Source: Niveispirillum cyanobacteriorum (GTDB lineage Bacteria > Pseudomonadota > Alphaproteobacteria > Azospirillales > Azospirillaceae). Taken from it: 64,000 bases of DNA. Of this stretch, positions 18,891 through 27,446 are shown piece by piece. Both the position numbers and the translations under genes were made by a program. Under the pieces are notes generated by a model, which had not been told where the DNA came from, ran no database searches, and worked only from the letters and a program-made list of their open reading frames with translations. Location: NCBI RefSeq assembly GCF_002868735.1, contig NZ_CP025612.1, positions 1,111,001-1,175,000 of the forward strand, written 5' to 3'. Numbering within the stretch: position 1 is the first letter of the stretch; each line of letters begins with the position of its first letter.

Positions 18891-20915
18891 TCAAAAGTCA
18901 GGCAACAAATCGTCCTTCGCCCCTTCATTGATCGCGTGGGCGCGGGCGACACTCGACAGACGGTCGATGGCTCGCTTGTCTGCCGCCACATCGGTTTCAT
19001 CATCTGCTAATCCGAACAGATCGCCAGTCTCCTGTCCCAACGGCTTGGATAACCCCTCCTCCGGTAACCCCGGATGGCGCTGCTGCTGTAGACCACCCTC
19101 CGTCAGTTCATCCAACGCGCTGTCGTCATCCTCCTCCGCAAGTCGCTGATCCATGCCACGCACCTGTCCACCCCAGTCGTCGGATCGGGCTGGGGGACAG
19201 TCAGCATAGGGACCGTCCGACGGGGCTGGTGCTGGCAACACCCGTTCCGTGAAGTTTCGGTCCTCATAGTAGCGCAGCTTGCGGGCGCGGATCGGGGACA
19301 GGCCAGACACCAGCACCAGTTGATCCGTCGGCGGCAACTGCATCACCTCGCCCGGTGTCAACAGAGGGCGGGCCGTTTCCTGTCGGCTGACCATGACATG
19401 GGACAGCCAGGGGGCCAGCCGGTGGCCGGCATAGTTGCGCTGCGCCCGCAATTCGGTGGCCGTGCCCAGCGCGTCCGAGATGCGTTTGGCCGTGCGCTCG
19501 TCATTGCAGCTAAAGGCGATGCGGACATGGCAATTGTCCAGGATGGCGTTGTTCTCTCCATAGGCCTTGGATATCTGGTTCAGGCTCTGGGCGATCAGAT
19601 AGGCGCGGATGCCATAGCCCGCCATGAAGGCCAGCGCCGTCTCAAAGAAGTCCAGCCGCCCCAAGGCCGGAAACTCATCCAGCATCATCAGCAACTGGTG
19701 CCGCCGCCGCTTGGCGGGGTCACCCTCCAACCGCTCGGTCAGCCGCCGCCCAATCTGGTTCAACACCAGTCGCACCAGTGGCTTGGTGCGGGAAATGTCC
19801 GACGGCGGGATCACGAGGTACAGCGACACCGGTCGCGGCGCGTCCACCAAATCGGCAATCCGCCAGTCACAGGCCGCCGTTGTGACCGCCACGGTCGGAT
19901 CGCGGTAGAGGCCCAGGAACGACATGGCGGTCGACAGCACGCCCGACCGCTCATTCTCCGACTTGTTCAGCACCTCCCGCGCCGCAGACGCGACGACGGG
20001 ATGGACGATGGGCTTGTCGGCTGTGCCCAGATGATTGGTGGCCATCATCCGGCGCAGGGTGTGGGCAAAGCTGCGCCTGGGGTCGGATAGGAAGGTGGCC
20101 ACGCGCGCCAGGGTCTTGTCCTCCTCGGCATACAGCACATGCAGGATGGCCCCCACCAGCAGGCTGTGGGAGGTTTTCTCCCAATGGTTCCGGCGTTCCA
20201 GCGCGCCCTCTGGATCGACCAGAATATCGGCGATGTTCTGCACATCGCGGACCTCGTCCGGTCCCTTGCGCACCTCCAACAGCGGATTGTAGCGGGCCGA
20301 GCGCGGATCGGTTGGGTTGAACAGCAGGCTGTGCGAGAAGCGCGCCCGCCACCCCGCCGTCAACTGCCAGTTCTCGCCCTTGATGTCATGGATCACTGCC
20401 GATCCGGTCCAGGACAGCAGCGTCGGCACCACCAGCCCCACGCCCTTGCCCGACCGGGTGGGCGCAAAGGCCATGACATGCTCCGGCCCATCGTGCCGAA
20501 GGTACCGCCCACCCAACCGCCCCAGAAAGACCCCCGCCGGTCGAAACAGCCCCGCCCCCTCCACCTCCCGGCGGGTCGCCCAGCGCGAGGAGCCATAGGT
20601 CGTGACCATCCGCGTCTGCCGGGCGCGCCACAGCGACCCGATGATGGCAGCAGCACAGCCCATGAAGCCGCTGGCCCCCGCCAACATGCCGGCCTTGTCA
20701 AACACATGCGGCGCATAGGCCTCGTACCAGTACCACCACTCGAACAACTGCCAGGGGCGGTAGACGGGCCAGCCGGCGATGACGGTCCAGGCGGGCCCGA
20801 GCTGTGCCTGATTGCCCAGCATGGCAGCCGCCCATTGCGTCGCCGCCCAAACGCCCAGGATCACGATGGCGAAGACGACCAGGATCTGGCCGATCAGCAG
20901 TTTGGTAGGGGTCAT
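18891..20915 (-). CDS. traG: TraG/VirD4-type coupling protein
   Basis: 674 aa membrane ATPase linking relaxosome to channel. Two N-terminal membrane segments (about 6-33 and 77-95) precede Walker A APTRSGKGVG (151-160) and Walker B in LLMMLDEFPALGRLDF (about 440). FAQ-like motif YLIAQSLNQISKAYG follows, all diagnostic for TraG. ATG 20915 (MTPTKLLIGQ) was chosen because the membrane domain begins there; the frame extends 32 residues further upstream without recognisable sequence. It lies apart from trbB because the AT-rich gene intervenes. Confidence 0.95.
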   Translation of the reverse strand: MTPTKLLIGQILVVFAIVILGVWAATQWAAAMLGNQAQLGPAWTVIAGWPVYRPWQLFEWWYWYEAYAPHVFDKAGMLAGASGFMGCAAAIIGSLWRARQTRMVTTYGSSRWATRREVEGAGLFRPAGVFLGRLGGRYLRHDGPEHVMAFAPTRSGKGVGLVVPTLLSWTGSAVIHDIKGENWQLTAGWRARFSHSLLFNPTDPRSARYNPLLEVRKGPDEVRDVQNIADILVDPEGALERRNHWEKTSHSLLVGAILHVLYAEEDKTLARVATFLSDPRRSFAHTLRRMMATNHLGTADKPIVHPVVASAAREVLNKSENERSGVLSTAMSFLGLYRDPTVAVTTAACDWRIADLVDAPRPVSLYLVIPPSDISRTKPLVRLVLNQIGRRLTERLEGDPAKRRRHQLLMMLDEFPALGRLDFFETALAFMAGYGIRAYLIAQSLNQISKAYGENNAILDNCHVRIAFSCNDERTAKRISDALGTATELRAQRNYAGHRLAPWLSHVMVSRQETARPLLTPGEVMQLPPTDQLVLVSGLSPIRARKLRYYEDRNFTERVLPAPAPSDGPYADCPPARSDDWGGQVRGMDQRLAEEDDDSALDELTEGGLQQQRHPGLPEEGLSKPLGQETGDLFGLADDETDVAADKRAIDRLSSVARAHAINEGAKDDLLPDF

Positions 20916-21070
20916 GGGGAGCCTCGAACACATCGAATTGTATCCCCATGGAAACTCAGTGTGGCAGGTGACGGTATGTCCCGCATAAACGCCCCATCTC
21001 TCTTCCGGCACCAGGATCGGCCCATGAGACCGCCGGCCTGGATATTATTTCTATTATTTTCGAAATGTCG

Positions 21071-21113
21071 TTGACATGGATGCCGTAGAACCATATTTTG
21101 ATGATCATCGAAA
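21071..21113 (+). promoter_or_regulatory. Promoter with overlapping palindrome before the first ars-island monooxygenase
   Basis: TTGACA (21071-21076) and TATTTT (21094-21099) are separated by 17 bp, a good sigma-70 arrangement. An 18-bp near-palindrome, TTTTGATGATCATCGAAA at 21096-21113, overlaps the -10 and extends over the likely start site, a classic repressor position. The ArsR encoded at 23694-24017 or at 27076 is the natural candidate regulator. The coding start follows at 21129. Confidence 0.6.
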
Positions 21114-21128
21114 TGAATGGAGCTGGTC

Positions 21129-22520
21129 ATGAGCGCCTTTCCTGTTGTCATTATCGGTGCCGGCCCGGTTGGGTTGGCCGCTGCCGCCCATCTCTTGAAC
21201 CGTGGGCTGGAACCACTGGTGCTTGAGGCGTCGGACGACGTTGCCGCGCATATCCGTGACTGGGGGCATGTGCGCGTATTCTCTCCCTGGCAGTACAATA
21301 TTGATAAAGCCGCGCGCGCCCTGCTGGAGCCGTCAGGCTGGATCGCGCCGGCGCCGGAGGGTTTGCCGACAGGTGCGGAACTGGTCGAACTTTATCTGCG
21401 CCCCTTGTCGCGCCTGCCGTCCATCGCGGCACGCCTGCGCCTTTCCCACCGGGTCACAGCCATCAGCAGGGTGGGCTTTGACAAGGTGAAAAGTGCCGAT
21501 CGCGCATCAGCGCCGTTCGTGCTGCGGGTTTCGACGCCGACAGGGGAAGCGGATATCCTGGCGTCCGCCGTCCTGGATGCCTCCGGCACCTGGTCACAAC
21601 CCAATCCAGCCGGGGCCGACGGGTTGCCCGCCATTGGGGAGGTGGCCGCGGCCGACCGTATCGCCTATCGCATTCCCGATCTTCTGGGGAGGGACAGGAT
21701 GCGCTATGCCGGCCAGCATGTGCTGGTGATTGGTGCCGGGCATTCCGCTGCGAACGCTTTGCTGGACCTGGCGCAACTGGCCGAACAGTCACCCGGCACC
21801 CGTATCAGTTGGGCCGTGCGCAGCACCGACCTGCGCCGTACCTTCGGTGGTGGCGATGCCGATGCACTGGCGGCCCGCGGAGCCCTGGGCAGCGCCCTGC
21901 GTCGCCTCGCCGACAGCGGTCATATGGAACTCTACGCCGGTTTCAAAACAGTCGCGTTCCAACAAGCCACCGACAGCCTGACCGTGACCGCCCGCGATGG
22001 CCGCGTGATCACGGACGTGGAGCAGGTCATCGTCGCGACAGGCCAGCGGCCCGACCTGACCATGCTGCGCGAACTGCGCCTGGGTCTGGACCCCTGGCTG
22101 GAAAGCACAGCGGCCCTGGGGCCGCTGATCGACCCCAACCTGCATAGCTGCGGCACAGTTCGCCCGCACGGGGCGAAGGAATTGTCCCATCCTGAACCCG
22201 GCTTCTTTACCGTCGGCATCAAAAGCTATGGTCGCGCACCGACCTTCCTGATGGCGACCGGCTATGAGCAGGTGCGGTCGGTCGTGGCTTTCCTGGCCGG
22301 CGATCTGGCCGCCGCCGCCGAGGTGCAGTTGGAGCTGCCCGAAACGGGCGTGTGTAGCGTCAGTCTGGCAGGCAGCCCGGTGAACGCGGATTGTTGTGGG
22401 GGCCTTGCCCCTGCCGGTGCCGATGCCTGCTGTGAGCAGGATGCCACGGCCAAGGCAGCGGGCGAGGCTGGTTGCGGCTGCCCCCCGCCAACCGGGACCA
22501 AGACCGGCTGTGCAGCGTGA
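21129..22520 (+). CDS. FAD/NADP-dependent monooxygenase-like flavoprotein with Cys-rich tail
   Basis: 463 aa. FAD-binding GAGPVG is at the N-terminus (VVIIGAGPVGLAAAAHLLNR) and a second Rossmann motif in VLVIGAGHSAANALLDL at about 200, with an ATG motif in VEQVIVATGQRPDL, as in flavin monooxygenases and ArsO-like proteins. The last 60 residues hold ADCCGG, DACCEQ and GCGCPP plus further cysteines, a pattern suited to binding As(III) or another soft metal. ATG 21129 was preferred over 21117 because GGAG lies 8 bp upstream. Start of an island transcription unit with the MFS gene. Substrate unknown; a role in arsenic is inferred from context. Confidence 0.82.
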   Translation: MSAFPVVIIGAGPVGLAAAAHLLNRGLEPLVLEASDDVAAHIRDWGHVRVFSPWQYNIDKAARALLEPSGWIAPAPEGLPTGAELVELYLRPLSRLPSIAARLRLSHRVTAISRVGFDKVKSADRASAPFVLRVSTPTGEADILASAVLDASGTWSQPNPAGADGLPAIGEVAAADRIAYRIPDLLGRDRMRYAGQHVLVIGAGHSAANALLDLAQLAEQSPGTRISWAVRSTDLRRTFGGGDADALAARGALGSALRRLADSGHMELYAGFKTVAFQQATDSLTVTARDGRVITDVEQVIVATGQRPDLTMLRELRLGLDPWLESTAALGPLIDPNLHSCGTVRPHGAKELSHPEPGFFTVGIKSYGRAPTFLMATGYEQVRSVVAFLAGDLAAAAEVQLELPETGVCSVSLAGSPVNADCCGGLAPAGADACCEQDATAKAAGEAGCGCPPPTGTKTGCAA

Positions 22521-22534
22521 GGGGAGGCGGGACC

Positions 22535-23731
22535 GTGTCCGTGCATCGCGGCTTTATTGCCGGGCTGGGCATGGCCCAGATCATCTCCTGGGGCAGTCTG
22601 ATCTATGCCTTCCCGTTACTGGCCACGCCGATGGCGGCGGACTTCACCTGGTCGCGGTCGGCGATTTTCGGGTTGGCGTCGCTGGCGCTGGCGGTGGCGG
22701 GCTTGGCTGCCTATCCGGTGGGCCGCGTCATTGACCGGGGCCATGGCCGCGCAGTCATGGCCGGCGGGTCCCTGCTGGCGACGCTGGCTCTGCTGGTCTG
22801 GTCGCACGTGGACGCGGGTTGGCTGTTACCCCCGCTGTTCATCCTGATCGGGCTGGCCCAGTCCATGACCTTGTATGAGCCGGGTTTCGCCGTGGTTTCA
22901 CAACGCTTTGGCCCCCAGGCACGGCGGGGGATCACGGCGCTGACCCTGTGGGGTGGCTTTGCCAGCACCCTCTTTGTTCCGCTGACCCAGTTCCTGCTGG
23001 ACCGGCTGGGCTGGCGCGGGACGCTGGAGGTGCTGGCCGCCATCAACCTGTTCCTGGCCCTGCCCCTGCATCTGCGGGTGATCGACCGAGCAGCACCGAT
23101 GCTGTCGATCAGGGCGGGGGCGACCGATGAGGCTGTCATCCCCTGGGTGCTGCGCCAACCCGCATTCTGGGGCCTGATGGCCGCCTTCACCCTGTATTAT
23201 GCCCTGTTCTCAGGTATCAGCTTTCACCTGTATCCCCTGCTGGGGGAACAGGGCCTGTCAACCGCCTCGGTCGTGCTGGTCTTGACCTTGATCGGCCCGG
23301 CGCAGGTGGTGGGCCGGGTCATCGTGGCCGCCATCGCCGAGCGGGCACCGATCCGGCAGGTCGGGGTGGGCACCATCCTGGCCCTGCCGGTGGCGCTTGC
23401 CCTGTTGCTGCTGCCCGGCGGCGGGGTCCCGGCACTGGTGCTGTTCGCCATTCTCTATGGCGCGGCCAATGGCATCATGACCATCATCCGTGGGGCCGCC
23501 GTGCCAGAGATGCTGACACCCCGCGCCTACGGCGCTGTCAATGGCCTGATGAGCCTGCCGGGTTCGGTGTGCAAGGCACTGGCCCCGCTGCTGGTGGCGC
23601 TGATCTGGGACCGGTCCGGGTCCTACCAGCCTGTGCTGTGGCTGGGGATCGCGGCCTGCGTGCCGATCCTGGCCGGCTTTCTGCTGGCCGCCTTCACGCG
23701 GCCGCCGGATCGCAGCAGGTTGTCGCCATGA
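22535..23731 (+). CDS. MFS transporter, probably arsenic-related exporter
   Basis: About 398 aa with twelve predicted hydrophobic segments and the MFS loop motif PVGRVIDRGHGRAVM between helices 2 and 3. The start is GTG 22535 behind GGGGAGGCGGG; the frame extends upstream into the monooxygenase gene, which was rejected. It lies 14 bp after the monooxygenase, so the two are coupled. MFS proteins next to arsR can export arsenite or organoarsenicals (for example ArsK, ArsJ), but this one cannot be placed in a subfamily by eye. Its end overlaps the convergent arsR by 38 bp. Confidence 0.82.
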   Translation: MSVHRGFIAGLGMAQIISWGSLIYAFPLLATPMAADFTWSRSAIFGLASLALAVAGLAAYPVGRVIDRGHGRAVMAGGSLLATLALLVWSHVDAGWLLPPLFILIGLAQSMTLYEPGFAVVSQRFGPQARRGITALTLWGGFASTLFVPLTQFLLDRLGWRGTLEVLAAINLFLALPLHLRVIDRAAPMLSIRAGATDEAVIPWVLRQPAFWGLMAAFTLYYALFSGISFHLYPLLGEQGLSTASVVLVLTLIGPAQVVGRVIVAAIAERAPIRQVGVGTILALPVALALLLLPGGGVPALVLFAILYGAANGIMTIIRGAAVPEMLTPRAYGAVNGLMSLPGSVCKALAPLLVALIWDRSGSYQPVLWLGIAACVPILAGFLLAAFTRPPDRSRLSP

Positions 23732-24017
23732 CCGGCCGCGAACAGCATTGTTCACGCAGGAAGGCCAGCAGCGCGTCCATCTGCGGATAGATCGGCCGGC
23801 AGATCAGGGTGCGTCCGTCCCGCACCTGTTCCACCAGCCCGGCCTGCACCAACTGCTTGATATGGTGGGACAAGGTGGACAGGACGATGCCCAGTTCCTC
23901 GGCGATGGCGCTGACCGGCATGCCCTCATCACCCGCCTGCACCAGCCGTTGATAGATGGCAAGGCGGGACGGATGCCCCAGTTCGGCAAAGCAGCGGGCG
24001 GCGGCTTGGATTTCCAT
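23694..24017 (-). CDS. arsR: ArsR-family repressor with C-terminal Cys pairs
   Basis: 107 aa winged-helix repressor. The recognition region is AIAEELGIVLSTLSHHIKQL. CC at 91-92 and CC at 101-102 near the C-terminus resemble the arsenite site of ArsR types whose inducer cysteines lie in the last helix rather than in the recognition helix. ATG 24017 follows GGAG. It is convergent and overlapping with the MFS gene. A perfect palindrome at 24033-24054 just upstream suggests autoregulation. Sb(III) or As(III) are likely inducers. Confidence 0.9.
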   Translation of the reverse strand: MEIQAAARCFAELGHPSRLAIYQRLVQAGDEGMPVSAIAEELGIVLSTLSHHIKQLVQAGLVEQVRDGRTLICRPIYPQMDALLAFLREQCCSRPVMATTCCDPAAA

Positions 24018-24032
24018 GAAGGCGCTCCAGAT

Positions 24033-24054
24033 CCATATTCACTGTAGAATATGG
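24033..24054. promoter_or_regulatory. Palindromic ArsR operator candidate
   Basis: CCATATTC-ACTGTA-GAATATGG: perfect 8-bp arms with a 6-bp spacer, 16 bp upstream of the arsR start at 24017. Size, AT content and position fit an autoregulatory operator of a dimeric ArsR. The half-site CCATATT recurs at 21091-21097 in the monooxygenase promoter. Confidence 0.6.
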
Positions 24055-24178
24055 CGCCCACATTTCTAAGTTTCCAGGACTACAAAACCATAACCCGCCT
24101 TGGGGGGCTGCCCCACCCGCGCCGAGGCGGGACTGCCTCCTCCAGACCTCTGGCAAACATCTCCAGTACCTGTCCATC

Positions 24179-24412
24179 TCAGCCGTGCATCCACCCCTCT
24201 ACCTTGTCGCTGCTGGGAACCGAGCCGGCATGTACGACCTTGCCGTCGATGACGACGGCCGGCGTCGACATCACCCCATAGCCGACGATATCCCGGATAT
24301 CCTCCACCTTCGTCAGGGTGATCGACACTCCCTTGGCCGCAGCCACCTTCGTCAGTGTATCGACGGTTGCCTTGCATTTGGCGCAACCGGACCCGAGAAC
24401 CTTGATATCCAT
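24179..24412 (-). CDS. Small thioredoxin-fold redox protein (TM0996/MTH895 type)
   Basis: 77 aa, with MDIKVLGSGCAKCKATVDTL; the CAKC pair at residues 10-13 is the redox site of redox-active disulfide protein 2 type. The cis-Pro region is STPAVVIDGK. These mini-thioredoxins commonly follow COG0701 permease genes, as here (28 bp after the permease stop), and may hand thiol-bound metalloid to the permease or keep its cysteines reduced. This functional link is inference from context. Confidence 0.88.
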   Translation of the reverse strand: MDIKVLGSGCAKCKATVDTLTKVAAAKGVSITLTKVEDIRDIVGYGVMSTPAVVIDGKVVHAGSVPSSDKVEGWMHG

Positions 24413-24440
24413 GTCCGTCTCCTTGATGGGCTGCCGGCCA

Positions 24441-25447
24441 TCAGACCAGCAGATGGGAAATGCCGTTGAACAGATAGCCGATCACCAGGATACCGGTGAC
24501 GACGATGCCGAAGAACAATGCCAGCAACGGCCCCTTGACCACGCGCTTCAGCATGATCAGCGATGGCAGCGACAGGGCGGTAACGGCCATCATGAAGGAA
24601 AGTACCGTGCCCAGCCCGACGCCCTTGGACACCAGCGCCTCGGCGATCGGCAGGGTACCGAAGATATCGGCATACATCGGTACCCCGACGATCGTGGCCA
24701 GGATGGGGGACCACCATTTATCCTGCCCGATCAAGGCGGTGATCAGGTCCGCTGGAATCCAGTTGTGGATGCCCGCACCAATGCCGACGCCGATCAGGAT
24801 ATAGGGCCAGACGCGCCCGGCAATATCGCGCACCTGCCCCCAGGCGAAGGCGACGCGTTCCTGCCGGGTCAGGTTCGTCTCGCCCTGATCCAACACGGGT
24901 ACCATGCGGACGAAATCCTCCACCTGATCCTCCATGCCCGCATGACCGATCAGGGTGCCGCCCAGGACCGCCAGCACCAGCCCGACCAGGACATAGGCGA
25001 TGGCGATGGACCAATTGAAGATGCTGGCCAGCAGGATCACCGAGGCCAGATCGACCAAGGGCGACGAAATCAGAAAGGAAAAGGTGACGCCCAGGGGCAG
25101 ACCTGCCCCGGTGAAGCCGATAAAAAGCGGGATCGACGAGCAGGAACAGAACGGCGTCACCGTACCCAGCAGGGCCCCGATCAGATTGGCCCCGACGCCC
25201 CTGTACCGGCCCAGGATTCGCCGTGATCGTTGGGGGGAAAATAGGATTGGAGGAAGGAGATGCTGAAGATCAGCACGCAGAGCAGGATGAATATCTTGAT
25301 CGTGTCATAAATGAAGAAATGAATGCTGCCGCCCAACCGGCTGGCCGGATCGAAACCCGGCACTGCCGACAGCAGCCAGGAGACCAAATCCGACAGCCAC
25401 TGCATCTTCAGCAATTGGTCGTTGAGCCAGGAGAACAGGGACGACAT
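24441..25447 (-). pseudogene. COG0701/ArsP-like permease, frameshifted at a G6/C6 run
   Basis: Frame 1 from ATG 25447 gives MSSLFSWLNDQLLKMQWLSD through the first membrane helices to LQSYFPP. At the run of six G (25232-25237, C on the coding strand) the frame changes. The next frame continues RRILGRYRGVGANLIGALLG and TVTPFCSCSSIPLFIGFTGA, the CSCSSIP signature of the DUF318 permeases that include the organoarsenical exporter ArsP. Adding one base gives exactly 336 codons, the normal length. So either a sequencing miscount or a fresh null mutation. It pairs with the small thioredoxin downstream. Confidence 0.85.
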
Positions 25448-25463
25448 GGGTCAGGACTCCGGG

Positions 25464-25657
25464 TTACGCCGCTGCGGCGCAGTTTGTGGGTATGTCCCGT
25501 TCCAGCGCCGCTGCCAGCAGGCGAAGTGTCGCTGGAGGAAGATCGGGGTGCAGCCGATAGCATTCCACTGCGCATCACGCCGCTCCACCACCCAGCCAAC
25601 CTGCTTCAAGCGCAGCATGTGACACGAAACCCAGCTTTGGGCTGAACGATTGCCAGA
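25464..25657 (-). pseudogene. Truncated, frameshifted arsR remnant
   Basis: The minus strand reads SAQSWVSCHMLRLKQVGWVV then ERRDAQWN, the recognition helix and wing of an ArsR repressor. After a one-base loss near 25562 it continues YRLHPDLPPATLRLLAAALE and ends in TAA at 25464. The N-terminal half is absent. It sits 17 bp before the permease gene, so an arsR-permease-thioredoxin operon probably lost its own regulator. Confidence 0.65.
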
Positions 25658-25740
25658 ATCTGGTCTTTTGATAGGACATAGCACGTTCCGATGCCTTGAC
25701 ATAACGCAAGCCGCCGGAATGCGCCGGCGGGCAGAAAGAC

Positions 25741-25781
25741 AAAAAGCCTTCCAGGCGCTGTTCAGACACCCGAAGGGCTTT
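25741..25781 (-). terminator. Rho-independent terminator after pstS
   Basis: On the minus strand, AAAGCCCTTC and GAAGGCTTT form an imperfect stem with one bulged C around a roughly 20-nt loop, followed by TTTTT. It lies 24 bp past the pstS stop, the right place and direction to end the pstS message before the arsR remnant. Confidence 0.6.
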
Positions 25782-25804
25782 CATTCTGAAATGTAAAATC
25801 CGGA

Positions 25805-26845
25805 TTAGGAAGCCGGCTTGGCCATCGGCGTCAGCTTCAAAGCGGCGGCCTCTGAAGCCTTGCGCTTGGCGTCCGGCAGTGGCACCAAGCCCTTGTCGGC
25901 GAGATAACCCTCGTCACCCATGGCGCGCTCGGAAGCGTATTCCGCCAGGAATTCCTTCAGGCCGGGAACGACACCGACATGCTGGTTCTTGAAATACATG
26001 AACAGTGGACGCGCCACCGGATAGGTCTGGCCGGCGATGGTTTCGTAGGTCGGCTCCACACCGTTGACGGGCACACCGCGCAGCTTGTCGACATTCTCTT
26101 CTAGGAAGCTGTAGCCGAAGATGCCGAAGGCCTTCGGGTTGGTCTCCAGGCGCTGGACGATGACGTTGTCATTCTCGCCCGCCTCAATGAACAGGCCGTC
26201 CTCGCGCATGGTCTTGCAGACCGTGTCATGACGAGCCTTGTCCAGGTTCTTGATGGTGGGGAACTCCTTGCAGCCCGTCTCCATGACCAATTCGACCCAG
26301 GCATCGCGCGTGCCAGACGTCGGGGGCGGCCCCATGATCTCAATCTCAATGGCCGGCAGCGACTTGTCGATGTCCGACCACTTCTTGTACGGGTTGGCGA
26401 CAATCTGGCCGTTGACCTCGACTTCCTTAGCCAGGGCATTGAAAAGCTGGGCCTTGGTCAGGTTGATCGGCGTGCCCTTCTTCGACTGAGAGATGGTGAG
26501 CCCGTCATAGCCGATGATCAGTTCGGTAACCTGGGAAACGCCGTTCTTCTGACAGCTGTCGAACTCCGACGCCTTCATGGCGCGCGACGCACCGGTGGCA
26601 TCGGGAAAGTCGGTGCCCACGCCGGAGCAAAACAGCTTCATGCCACCACCAGTGCCGGTGGATTCCAGGATCGGCGCACCGAACTTGCTGGTCTGGCTGA
26701 AGCGCTCGACAACGGTGGACGTAAAAGGGAACACCGTGGAAGAACCGACGATGCGGATCTGGTCACGGGCAGAGGCCGCGCCCGCGACGCCCATGACGCA
26801 GGCCATGCCGATCATAGTGGAAAGGAGAATCTGCTTGGTTTTCAT
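25805..26845 (-). CDS. pstS: PstS-like phosphate-binding protein, orphan
   Basis: 346 aa periplasmic substrate-binding protein of the phosphate ABC transporter. Signal peptide about 1-26 (ASARD cleavage). Phosphate-loop residues in IVGSSTVFPFTSTVVERF, ESTGTGGGMKLFC and TSGTRDAWVELV match PstS. No pstC, pstA, pstB or phoU is nearby. It is divergent from the arsRCC-acr3-arsH operon. In an arsenic island, a highly phosphate-selective PstS could keep phosphate uptake going while excluding arsenate; that is inference. The upstream region contains TGTCA-type repeats loosely like a Pho box. Confidence 0.9.
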   Translation of the reverse strand: MKTKQILLSTMIGMACVMGVAGAASARDQIRIVGSSTVFPFTSTVVERFSQTSKFGAPILESTGTGGGMKLFCSGVGTDFPDATGASRAMKASEFDSCQKNGVSQVTELIIGYDGLTISQSKKGTPINLTKAQLFNALAKEVEVNGQIVANPYKKWSDIDKSLPAIEIEIMGPPPTSGTRDAWVELVMETGCKEFPTIKNLDKARHDTVCKTMREDGLFIEAGENDNVIVQRLETNPKAFGIFGYSFLEENVDKLRGVPVNGVEPTYETIAGQTYPVARPLFMYFKNQHVGVVPGLKEFLAEYASERAMGDEGYLADKGLVPLPDAKRKASEAAALKLTPMAKPAS

Positions 26846-27040
26846 TTCACGCTCCGATCTGCCGTTGAGTAGAAAATTAGTCTTCTCAAGTGGATGCCCA
26901 CGGAAGTAGTGGGGTGGCTCGACCCAGCTCTCACCACCCTACAAGGACGGAGGCACTGATGTTTCAATTTCGTGACACATGAGCGGCTTTTCTTTTACAA
27001 ATACTCTGCATGCCGCCCACGTTGTAGCTTGTGACATCAC

Positions 27041-27085
27041 TTGACACGCAGAGTCAATTCCATAATTATCGAATCATGGAATCGA
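27041..27085 (+). promoter_or_regulatory. Promoter and ArsR operator overlapping the arsR start codon
   Basis: TTGACA (27041-27046) with TAATTA (27063-27068) at 16 bp spacing forms a promoter whose predicted start is at or within a base or two of the arsR ATG (27076). A dyad, TCAATTCCATAAT (27054-27066) and ATCATGGAATCGA (27073-27085), matches at 11 of 13 arm positions and spans the -10 and the start codon. No ribosome site precedes the ATG, so the arsR message may be leaderless. Confidence 0.6.
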
Positions 27086-27417
27086 AATACGCGACAGAGG
27101 CCTTTGCGGCCCTTGCCCAGGAAACGCGGCTCTCCATCTTCCGGCTGCTGGTGCAACGGGGGCCTAACGGCCTGCATGCCAGCGAGATCGCCGCCCAGGT
27201 CGGCGTTCCCCCCTCCACGCTGTCCCACCATCTGGGCATTCTGGAGCGGGCGGGCCTGCTGCGGTCCTGGCGGGTGCAGCGGCAGATCTTCTACGCGACC
27301 GATTATGAGGGCACGCGCAAGCTGGTGGCCTTTCTGATGGAAGATTGCTGCCAGGGCCGACCGGAGATCTGTAGCGGCATCCCGGTGCCAACCTGTGCCA
27401 GCGGTTGCCCGGATTGA
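27076..27417 (+). CDS. arsR: ArsR-family arsenite-responsive repressor
   Basis: 113 aa. Winged helix with EIAAQVGVPPSTLSHHLGIL; arsenite ligands are probably C91, C92 and C99 in EDCCQGRPEIC, close to the CC-x5-C spacing of Acidithiobacillus ArsR. Further Cys lie at the end (CASGCPD). Start MESKYATEAFAALAQE was chosen because the frame upstream crosses the promoter. First gene of the operon arsR-arsC-arsC-acr3-arsH-monooxygenase, with 29 bp to the next gene. Only distantly similar to the ArsR at 23694. Confidence 0.93.
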   Translation: MESKYATEAFAALAQETRLSIFRLLVQRGPNGLHASEIAAQVGVPPSTLSHHLGILERAGLLRSWRVQRQIFYATDYEGTRKLVAFLMEDCCQGRPEICSGIPVPTCASGCPD

Positions 27418-27446
27418 CCCAACCGACGCCCGCCCAAGGAGACATC

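Noticed and set aside
27001..27050. Pho box upstream of pstS
   Set aside because: TGTCA repeats on the minus strand are spaced 10 rather than 11 bp and overlap the ars promoter; too weak to call.
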